A stretch of 64,000 nucleotides of DNA from Flavobacterium cyclinae. GTDB lineage: Bacteria; Bacteroidota; Bacteroidia; Flavobacteriales; Flavobacteriaceae. The notes under the pieces are model-generated. The model made no database searches. It saw nothing but the letters and a program-made list of their open reading frames with translations, and was not told the origin of the DNA. Positions 58,635 to 64,000 of the stretch are shown here, piece by piece. The stretch covers positions 1,240,001-1,304,000 of the forward strand of contig NZ_CP089095.1 of the NCBI RefSeq assembly GCF_021172145.1. Direction: 5' to 3'. The first letter of the stretch is position 1; the number at the start of each line of letters is the position of its first letter. The position numbers and the translations under genes are program-made.

Positions 58635-59666
58635 TTATCCCATTTTTGCCTTCATAAAATCGGTGATTAAGGAAGCAATTAATTTTCCCGTTAAATGATT
58701 GTTTTTAGAATCATCAAGTGTTGGAGCTCCCTCACAAATATGGAAATAAGAAGCATTGTGATGTTTTCCAAAAAAGTAAGTAAAATGTCTAGCTTTGTCA
58801 ACACTGAAGCCGCTCAAAGTCATAGCGCTAGATGGAATATTAGGAATAGCATCTAAGTCTAACTCTACACCAAAAGGTTCGTTTTTAATGAAGTTAAGTG
58901 CGTTTTCTAACTCGGTTTCAAAGTTTTTCTCACGTTTTACATCTACTTCTTCATAAGTAACATATTTTACTCTCGAAGTCAATTCTTTCAATGTATTGAA
59001 AACACTTTTAGAAACGAAGTTTTCATGCAATCCAAAAACAAAATATTTCTTTAAAAAACCATCTTCAAAAGCATAACTGAATCCGTTTCCAGAATGTCTT
59101 CCTTCTAATATTCTAAAATCGGTATGTGCATCAAAATTTATAGCATTAACGGGTTTCCCTTTGGCTAAAGCTAAGCCTTTGATGTTTCCGTAAGCGTTAT
59201 TGTGTCCGCCACCTATAATAATTGGGATTTTTCCAATAGAACAAATTTGATGAATAATATGTGAAACCTCAATATCAATTTTTTCAACCAATTTGAAAAG
59301 TTCTTTTCTGTGTTCTTTTTTTGAATGATCTAAATTTTGAGCAATTTTCATTTCTTCTGAAACATCAAGATGCCCCAGCACAATTAGATTACTTCCTTTA
59401 CAAAATTTATTATGTTGAATATTGGCTAAACTTTGTAAGGCACTTTCATAAGCGCTAGAAGTGCCTGCACGGCCTAAATTAGCACGAACACCTATGTCTT
59501 CTGGTAATCCTATAAGAACAAATTTAGCTTCACTATTACTGATAAATTCTAAAACATCTACATCTTTTGGAATGGTAATTATTTTTTCTCCAAATTTAAT
59601 TTCTCCACTTCTGTGATGGGTTATTTTAGCTAATTCATTTTGGCTTAAAAGTGCTATATTCTCCAT
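58635..59666 (-). CDS. hutG: Arginase-family hydrolase, probable formimidoylglutamase
   Basis: A 343-aa ureohydrolase. Mn-binding motifs GGGHNNAYG, NFDAHTDFR and VELDLDAIP are intact, and TSRVKYVTYEEVDVKREKNF and SSAMTLSGFSVDKARH are typical of the arginase fold. Arginase, agmatinase and formimidoylglutamase share this fold; the nearby hutI gene makes the histidine-pathway function (N-formimidoyl-L-glutamate to glutamate and formamide) the likeliest, though this is context-based. The ATG at 59664-59666 is preferred over one at 59684. It is cytosolic. It is separated from hutI by crcB and a gene on the opposite strand, so not all in one transcript. Confidence 0.87.
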   Translation of the reverse strand: MENIALLSQNELAKITHHRSGEIKFGEKIITIPKDVDVLEFISNSEAKFVLIGLPEDIGVRANLGRAGTSSAYESALQSLANIQHNKFCKGSNLIVLGHLDVSEEMKIAQNLDHSKKEHRKELFKLVEKIDIEVSHIIHQICSIGKIPIIIGGGHNNAYGNIKGLALAKGKPVNAINFDAHTDFRILEGRHSGNGFSYAFEDGFLKKYFVFGLHENFVSKSVFNTLKELTSRVKYVTYEEVDVKREKNFETELENALNFIKNEPFGVELDLDAIPNIPSSAMTLSGFSVDKARHFTYFFGKHHNASYFHICEGAPTLDDSKNNHLTGKLIASLITDFMKAKMG

Positions 59667-59746
59667 AATTGCATTAAAATACAATCCAAAAATACTATTT
59701 TAAAAATAAAATTTGGTTTAAAATTTAAAAAATACTTTAAAAATTG

Positions 59747-59754
59747 TATTTTTG
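59747..59754 (+). promoter_or_regulatory. -7 element of the coiled-coil gene
   Basis: TATTTTTG matches TAnnTTTG, 36 bp before the ATG at 59791. Confidence 0.5.
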
Positions 59755-59790
59755 AAAAAACTAATCAATAACCCCATCAAAATCTAAAAA

Positions 59791-60669
59791 ATGGAAAACA
59801 AATCAAACAATTCTGGATTAAAAGCAGCAGTGGTAGTTTTAGCACTTTTACTATTAGGAAGTATTGGCTATATTTTCAAGCTTAATTCAGATAAAACTGA
59901 AATTGTAACCACTCTAACTGAAGAAAAAGATAACTTATCAAATGAGCTAAAAGCTAAAATTGCTGAATATGATGCAATGATTGCTGATAATACAGCTTTA
60001 AAAGAAGAGTTACAAGCTGAGCAAGCTAAAATGGTTGAACTTTTAGAACAAGTTGAAAAATCTAAAGGAGATGCAGCTGCAATGGCAAAATATAAAAATG
60101 AATATTTTCGTTTAAAACGCGAAATGGATAATTTAGTAGCCGAAAATAAAATTTTAAAAGAACAAAATGTTGCATTAACTTCTAGCTTAGATAGTACAAA
60201 TGTAGTTTTATCAGATGCTAAAAAATTTAATGATACCTTATTAACTCAAAACGAAAGTTTAACTAAAACAGTAGAAAAAGGGTCTAAGTTAGCAGTTTTA
60301 AACTTAAAAGTATTAGCAGTTAAACAAAGAAGTTCTGGTAAACAAATTGAAACTGATAAAGCAAGCAGAGCTGATGTACTTAAAGTAAGTTTCTTAATTG
60401 CTGAAAATCAAATTGCAAAAACAGGTGCTAGAGAATATTTTGTACAAATAATTGATAGTAAAAATAATATTTTAGGTGAAAAGAAAACGATTCCTGCAGG
60501 AGATAAAACATTAACATATAGTTTTGTTTCTACTGTAAAATATGAGAATAAAACCGTTCAAGTAAACGAGGATGTTCCGGGTAAAGACTTTGCTAAAGGA
60601 ACTTACTTTGTAAATGTATTTGATAAAAATGCAGAATTAGTTTCTAAAACTAGTTTTGAATTAAGATAA
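59791..60669 (+). CDS. Membrane-anchored coiled-coil protein of unknown function
   Basis: A 292-aa protein. One N-terminal helix (about 11-30, AAVVVLALLLLGSIGYIFKL) anchors it, followed by a long coiled coil (about 32-165, NELKAKIAEYDAMIADNTAL; MDNLVAENKILKEQNVALTS). The last 120 residues are beta-rich (VLAVKQRSSGKQIETDKASR, then KGTYFVNVFDKNAELVSKTS), a domain seen in similarly organised Bacteroidota proteins. It probably faces the periplasm. No family name is recognised. It is monocistronic with its own -7 element and terminator, and lies between hutG and crcB on the opposite strand. Confidence 0.75.
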   Translation: MENKSNNSGLKAAVVVLALLLLGSIGYIFKLNSDKTEIVTTLTEEKDNLSNELKAKIAEYDAMIADNTALKEELQAEQAKMVELLEQVEKSKGDAAAMAKYKNEYFRLKREMDNLVAENKILKEQNVALTSSLDSTNVVLSDAKKFNDTLLTQNESLTKTVEKGSKLAVLNLKVLAVKQRSSGKQIETDKASRADVLKVSFLIAENQIAKTGAREYFVQIIDSKNNILGEKKTIPAGDKTLTYSFVSTVKYENKTVQVNEDVPGKDFAKGTYFVNVFDKNAELVSKTSFELR

Positions 60670-60690
60670 ACTTATTTTAAAAATAATAAG

Positions 60691-60720
60691 AAAGTCCAAT
60701 GTTTCATTGGACTTTTTTTT
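60691..60720 (+). terminator. Intrinsic terminator of the coiled-coil gene
   Basis: AAAGTCCAATG (60691-60701), 3-nt loop, complement at 60705-60715, then T run to 60720. Confidence 0.88.
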
Positions 60721-61096
60721 ATAGATATTTTGATAAATAACTTCCTAAACCAACAGCTGATACCGTAAGAATAATTGAAGTTGCCATGTAAATGTATGCA
60801 GTAAACTGTTGGTTGTTTTGTAGTAAATTGTAATTTTCTAAAGCAAAACTAGAAAAAGTGGTAAACCCACCACAAAAGCCTACTATTAATAAAAATTTTA
60901 AGGGATGATTTTCAGGAAAATATTTTGCCAAATAACCAATCAAAACTCCAATTAATAAACTTCCTAGAATATTAACTAAAAAAGTACTTATTGGGAATAA
61001 ACTTTGGAAGTATTTTGTGGTTATCCAATGGGTTACATATCGGAACATACTTCCGATTGCACCACCAATTCCTACTAATAATAGAGTTTTAAACAT
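60719..61096 (-). CDS. crcB: CrcB fluoride ion channel
   Basis: A 125-aa protein with four helices. GIGGAIGSMFRYVTHWI opens helix 1 and GFCGGFTTFSSFALENYNLL is the fluoride-pathway motif, with the phenylalanine box and polar track residues. CrcB (Fluc) dimers export fluoride across the inner membrane. The length fits a full subunit. It starts 1 bp downstream of the hutI stop, so the two are probably cotranscribed; no fluoride riboswitch could fit between them, and none was seen before hutI. It is convergent with the coiled-coil gene. Confidence 0.93.
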   Translation of the reverse strand: MFKTLLLVGIGGAIGSMFRYVTHWITTKYFQSLFPISTFLVNILGSLLIGVLIGYLAKYFPENHPLKFLLIVGFCGGFTTFSSFALENYNLLQNNQQFTAYIYMATSIILTVSAVGLGSYLSKYL

Positions 61097-61097
61097 A

Positions 61098-62333
61098 TTA
61101 TATAAATTTTCCTTCGATCATTACTTTGTCAATTAAATTCGTTCCGAAAGCATAGGGCAATTGGTAAAAACTTGTAATTGGTTTTGTAATGATAAGATTT
61201 GCTTTTTTTCCTTTTGTGATACTTCCATGAGAATCTGCAATTCCCATTGCATAAGCTCCGTTGATAGTTGCTGCATTGATAGCTTCTTCTGGTGTCATTT
61301 TCATTTTAATACAAGCTGTTGCAACTACAAAATTCATATTTCCTGATGGAGTAGTACCTGGATTGTAATCGGTGGCTAACGCTAATGGTAATCCTGCATT
61401 CATCATTTTTCGAGCAGGAGTGTACGGAATACTAATAAAGTATGAACAACTTGGTAAAGCCACTGGAATGGTTTTACTGTTTTTTAATACTTCTATATCT
61501 TCATCGGTAACGATTTCTAAATGGTCTACAGATAGTGCATCATTTTCTACACAAGCTTTGATTCCGTTAATAGCAGTGAATTGATTCACGTGGATTTTAG
61601 GTTCTAAACCAAATTTTCTACCAGCTTCCATAATTTTTATGGTTTCTTCAACTGAAAAATAACCAGTTTCAAGAAATGCATCTATGTAATCAGCTAAGTT
61701 TTCGGATGCAATTTTGGGAAGCATTTCGTTGATAATTAAATCAATATAAGCCGTATGATTTTCTTTATATTCCATTGGAAAAGCATGAGCGCCTAAAAAT
61801 GTTGCTTTTATCGCTATCGGATAGTTTTCTTTTAAACGTTTGATAACGCGCAACATTTTCAATTCTCCATCAACTGTCAATCCATAACCCGATTTGATTT
61901 CGACTGCACCAGTTCCTTGCTGCATAACTTCTTCTAAACGTAGTTTCGATTGCTCGTAAATTTCGTCTTCTGAAGTTTCGTTTAGTTTTTTTGCCGAATT
62001 TAAAATTCCGCCACCACGATTTGCAATTTCTTCATACGATAATCCATTAATTCTATCAACAAATTCCTGAATTCTATTGCCGGCATAAACAATATGTGTG
62101 TGGCTGTCTACCCAAGTTGGTAAAATTACTTGTCCAGTTGCATCAATGATATCAATATCAGTGCGTTTTGGACAATTTTCCATTGGACCAAAATCAGAAA
62201 TAAGATTGTTTTCTATTAAAAGATAAGCGTTATCAATTTTAGGTAATATTGCCATATCTGAACCTGAAATTTTATCAATTCCTGCTTCTCTAATTTGTAA
62301 TAGTTCTTTTATGTTGATGAATAAGGTTTGCAT
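61098..62333 (-). CDS. hutI: Imidazolonepropionase
   Basis: A 411-aa amidohydrolase. VDSHTHIVYAGNRIQEFVDR holds the HxH metal ligands, GAVEIKSGYGLTVDGELKML is a conserved central block, KIHVNQFTAINGIKA and SVDHLEIVTDEDIEVLK carry further ligands, and ATDYNPGTTPSGNMNFVVAT is the typical C-terminal active-site block. It converts imidazolone-5-propionate to N-formimidoyl-L-glutamate, step three of histidine degradation, feeding HutG. HutH and HutU are not in the window. It is cytosolic and of full length. crcB follows directly. Confidence 0.95.
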   Translation of the reverse strand: MQTLFINIKELLQIREAGIDKISGSDMAILPKIDNAYLLIENNLISDFGPMENCPKRTDIDIIDATGQVILPTWVDSHTHIVYAGNRIQEFVDRINGLSYEEIANRGGGILNSAKKLNETSEDEIYEQSKLRLEEVMQQGTGAVEIKSGYGLTVDGELKMLRVIKRLKENYPIAIKATFLGAHAFPMEYKENHTAYIDLIINEMLPKIASENLADYIDAFLETGYFSVEETIKIMEAGRKFGLEPKIHVNQFTAINGIKACVENDALSVDHLEIVTDEDIEVLKNSKTIPVALPSCSYFISIPYTPARKMMNAGLPLALATDYNPGTTPSGNMNFVVATACIKMKMTPEEAINAATINGAYAMGIADSHGSITKGKKANLIITKPITSFYQLPYAFGTNLIDKVMIEGKFI

Positions 62334-62402
62334 CTAAAATAATTTTTGTAAAAATACTTCTCATTTTTAAAAACTCCTATCTTTATATAAAATTTGTTTG
62401 TT

Positions 62403-63473
62403 TTGAGAAAAATTAAATATAAAAAAGGAAGAAAAGTACATTCGGGTGTAATAGAGTATACCGGTTCGCATAAAGCAACTCCTACTGAAATTCAATTATT
62501 TGTATATGATGCGCAAGATGTAATCGAAATGCAACAACTTGATGTTTCAGAAATTCAAAATGCTATAGATATTTCAAAAGTGAATTGGGTTAATGTACAT
62601 GGATTAAATGAATCTGATAAAATAGTAGCTATTGGAGAAATTTTTGGAGCTGATCATCTTATCATATCCGATATTTTAAATACAACTAAAAGGACAAAAT
62701 TAGAAGAATACCACGATATTTTATTTTTTAATGTTAAATCGCTTTTACCTATAAAAGATAGTGATGCTTTAGGTTATGAACAAATTAGTTTTTTGTTGAA
62801 AGACAATGTTTTGTTGTCGTTTCAAGAAAAAAGAAGTGACTTTTTTACTCATATTAGAGAACGTTTACGCACGAATTCAGGAGTTGTTAGGTCTAAAAAA
62901 TCGGATTTTCTTTTGTATTTACTTTTAGATGCAATAATTGAAAATTTTTATATTTCTATTGAAAGTGAAGAAGATCGAGTAGATGAAATTATTGATTTAT
63001 CGAAATCAAGTACAAAACCAGAAGTGTTAGAATTAATAGAGAAACATCGAGATAATTTTAATTTTTTAAAACGATCTATTATTCCACTTCGTGATTCGTT
63101 ATATTCTATTAAAAGTATGAAAGATGATGATGTTTTTAATGATATTCAGCATGAAAATTATTCTTTTTTTTCGCGATTGCATCAAAAATGTTTAGAGTTA
63201 TTAGAGCAAATAGAATCGGATTTAATTGCTTTAGAAAGTGCATCTAATTACTTTTTTTCGGCACAAAATCACAAGATGAATGAAGTAATGAAATCCCTTA
63301 CAGTTGTTTCTATGTTCTTTTTACCATTGACTTTTATTGTAGGTGTTTACGGAATGAATTTTAAACATTTCCCTGAACTTGAGTGGGAAAATGGTTATTT
63401 TATCATTTGGGGAATTATGATAATTGTAGTTGTATTTATGTTTGTGTATTTTAAATTAAAAAAATGGTTTTAA
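62403..63473 (+). CDS. corA: CorA-family magnesium/cobalt transporter
   Basis: A 356-aa protein. The N-terminal cytosolic funnel runs to about 290, with SKVNWVNVHGLNESDKIVAI and EYHDILFFNVKSLLPI-type blocks and a long helix. The C terminus holds two helices (SMFFLPLTFIVGVYGMNF and YFIIWGIMIIVVVFMFVYF) joined by the diagnostic YGMNF loop. It forms a pentameric Mg2+ channel in the inner membrane. The start lacks an ATG: the TTG at 62403 (KIKYKKGRKVHS follows) is chosen; an in-frame TTG at 62394 is an alternative. The length is typical of the family. Confidence 0.93.
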   Translation: MRKIKYKKGRKVHSGVIEYTGSHKATPTEIQLFVYDAQDVIEMQQLDVSEIQNAIDISKVNWVNVHGLNESDKIVAIGEIFGADHLIISDILNTTKRTKLEEYHDILFFNVKSLLPIKDSDALGYEQISFLLKDNVLLSFQEKRSDFFTHIRERLRTNSGVVRSKKSDFLLYLLLDAIIENFYISIESEEDRVDEIIDLSKSSTKPEVLELIEKHRDNFNFLKRSIIPLRDSLYSIKSMKDDDVFNDIQHENYSFFSRLHQKCLELLEQIESDLIALESASNYFFSAQNHKMNEVMKSLTVVSMFFLPLTFIVGVYGMNFKHFPELEWENGYFIIWGIMIIVVVFMFVYFKLKKWF

Positions 63474-63558
63474 ACTTTTAAAATAATTTTGAATTCTATT
63501 GGCAAAAATAAATAATACTATTATCTTTGACGTGAATTCATAAATTCCGGAAAATATT

Positions 63559-63729
63559 ATGTTTGAATTTCAACAGTACCTAGGTTTTTTACTTTTCTTA
63601 ACCATATTAACTATTGGTTTTTGGTTGATGATTTTCTTGGTAGGATTTGTTCACTATTGGTTGGGCGGTGCTATCATGGAATTAATCAAAGAGAAAAGAG
63701 CTAAAAGACAAGCTGAATTAGAAGGATAA
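63559..63729 (+). CDS. Unrecognised 56-aa membrane protein
   Basis: ATG at 63559, TAA at 63727-63729. The peptide has a long hydrophobic helix pair or one long helix (LGFLLFLTILTIGFWLMIF, then LVGFVHYWLGGAIME) and a basic tail (IKEKRAKRQAELEG). It is followed by a strong terminator, and the spacing to corA (85 bp) leaves room for its own promoter. No family recognised; the codon use and clean stop-terminator arrangement suggest a real gene. Confidence 0.6.
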   Translation: MFEFQQYLGFLLFLTILTIGFWLMIFLVGFVHYWLGGAIMELIKEKRAKRQAELEG

Positions 63730-63750
63730 TTTCTTTTAATTTTTAAAATA

Positions 63751-63782
63751 AAAAGTCCCGATTTTATCGGGACTTTTTTTAT
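63751..63782 (+). terminator. Intrinsic terminator after the 56-aa gene
   Basis: AAAAGTCCCGAT (63751-63762), 3-nt loop, complement at 63766-63777, then a T run. It may also terminate the minus-strand gene that ends at 63800. Confidence 0.9.
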
Positions 63783-63799
63783 TGTTTGGATTTCAGCAA

Positions 63800-64000
63800 T
63801 TAGGGTCTTCCCATAAAATCGCCTTCACCACCATTATCTTCTCTACGAGGTTGTCTATCTTTTTCGTTTTTCTGTTTGTTAAAACGATAAGTAAATGTCA
63901 TCATAACTTGTCTTTGTCTCCATTGCATTTCGCTATACGAATTTACTACATTAGGAATATTAGTTTCCATGATTCTTTTTCTCGAGTTAAAGACATCACT
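63800..64000 (-). CDS. Outer-membrane beta-barrel / TonB-dependent receptor-like, C-terminal end only
   Basis: Only the last 66 codons are in the window; the gene continues past the right edge. The reading frame from 64000 down to the TAA at 63800-63802 has no internal stop. YSEMQWRQRQVMMTFTYRFN has the alternating pattern of a final outer-membrane beta strand ending in an aromatic residue, followed by a basic and acidic tail ending in GGEGDFMGRP. Many Bacteroidota outer-membrane beta-barrel proteins of the TonB-dependent receptor type end this way. The ligand cannot be told from this piece. Confidence 0.65.
   Translation of the reverse strand, partial: SDVFNSRKRIMETNIPNVVNSYSEMQWRQRQVMMTFTYRFNKQKNEKDRQPRREDNGGEGDFMGRP

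Noticed and set aside
60700..62400. Fluoride riboswitch for crcB
   Set aside because: Only 1 bp separates hutI from crcB, and no riboswitch-like conserved structure is seen before hutI.
1..64000. tRNA, rRNA, CRISPR array, insertion sequence or prophage
   Set aside because: No cloverleaf, repeat-spacer pattern, transposase or phage structural gene was recognised; the tail-fibre-like protein alone does not indicate a prophage.

Overview
The window is a chromosomal stretch of a Flavobacteriaceae bacterium, most likely Flavobacterium or a close relative. The evidence is an A/T-rich base composition, promoters with a TAnnTTTG -7 element instead of sigma70 boxes, a type IX secretion sorting domain (KIYPNP), a fused cbb3 oxidase subunit (CcoN-CcoO), a geranylgeranylglycerol-phosphate-type prenyltransferase and many short secreted proteins whose signal peptides end in AQ. 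No rRNA, tRNA, CRISPR array, insertion sequence or prophage was seen. All calls come from reading the sequence; no database search was run.

Layout. 1-4.1 kb: the end of a short-chain dehydrogenase gene with an SRPBCC gene, a DUF2911 secreted protein, and a marR - nitroreductase - yceI operon preceded by two identical palindromes. 4.1-5.3 kb: two unrecognised A/T-rich genes. 5.3-14.9 kb: the respiratory core, with a Crp/Fnr-type regulator divergent from ccoI, then ccoS, ccoNO, a short ccoQ (10942-11112), ccoP, ccoG, ccoH and a TauE/SafE-like gene. 15-25.4 kb (minus strand): a sodium:solute symporter with a 33-codon membrane microprotein directly upstream, a large PIG-L deacetylase, an MscS-like channel, maf, a UbiA-family prenyltransferase, a KdsC-like phosphatase, a DUF2520 dehydrogenase and pheT. 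25.6-29.3 kb: aldehyde dehydrogenase, DUF779 protein and an AraC-family regulator. 29.3-39.5 kb (minus strand): a lipoprotein peptidase-like hydrolase, a bestrophin-like channel, a TolC/RND/adaptor efflux operon and recG. 39.7-52.4 kb: an M1 peptidase, uvrD/pcrA, a TsaC/YciO-family gene, a type IX-linked secreted pair, an OmpA lipoprotein, a compact operon with an orphan HsdR-N domain and a GT2 glycosyltransferase, and holA. 52.6-55.4 kb: a likely sulfatase remnant, then an A/T-rich two-gene islet with an M48-like TPR metallopeptidase. 55.6-64 kb: ettA, an RhlE-type helicase, hutG, a coiled-coil membrane protein, crcB, hutI, corA, a 56-aa membrane protein and the end of an outer-membrane beta-barrel gene.

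How the genes work together. The 5.3-14.9 kb block encodes a high-affinity cbb3 oxidase with copper import, heme-subunit assembly factors and its probable oxygen- or redox-responsive regulator. TGA-N6-TCA boxes lie exactly 23 bp upstream of the -7 elements of both ccoI and ccoS, and one box also sits in the core promoter of the regulator gene, which suggests activation of the oxidase genes and autorepression. The aldehyde dehydrogenase promoter carries a 10-bp direct repeat with 21-bp period, the signature of an AraC-family activator, and an AraC gene lies 1.1 kb downstream. hutG and hutI supply the last two steps of histidine degradation, but hutH and hutU are outside the window.

The most interesting leads are the two matched Fnr-type promoters, the AraC-type site, the paired MarR operators, the 33-aa microprotein coupled to the symporter, the orphan HsdR-N operon and the M48/TPR islet. 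Many intergenic gaps also hold different short tandem repeats of 7-11 bp.
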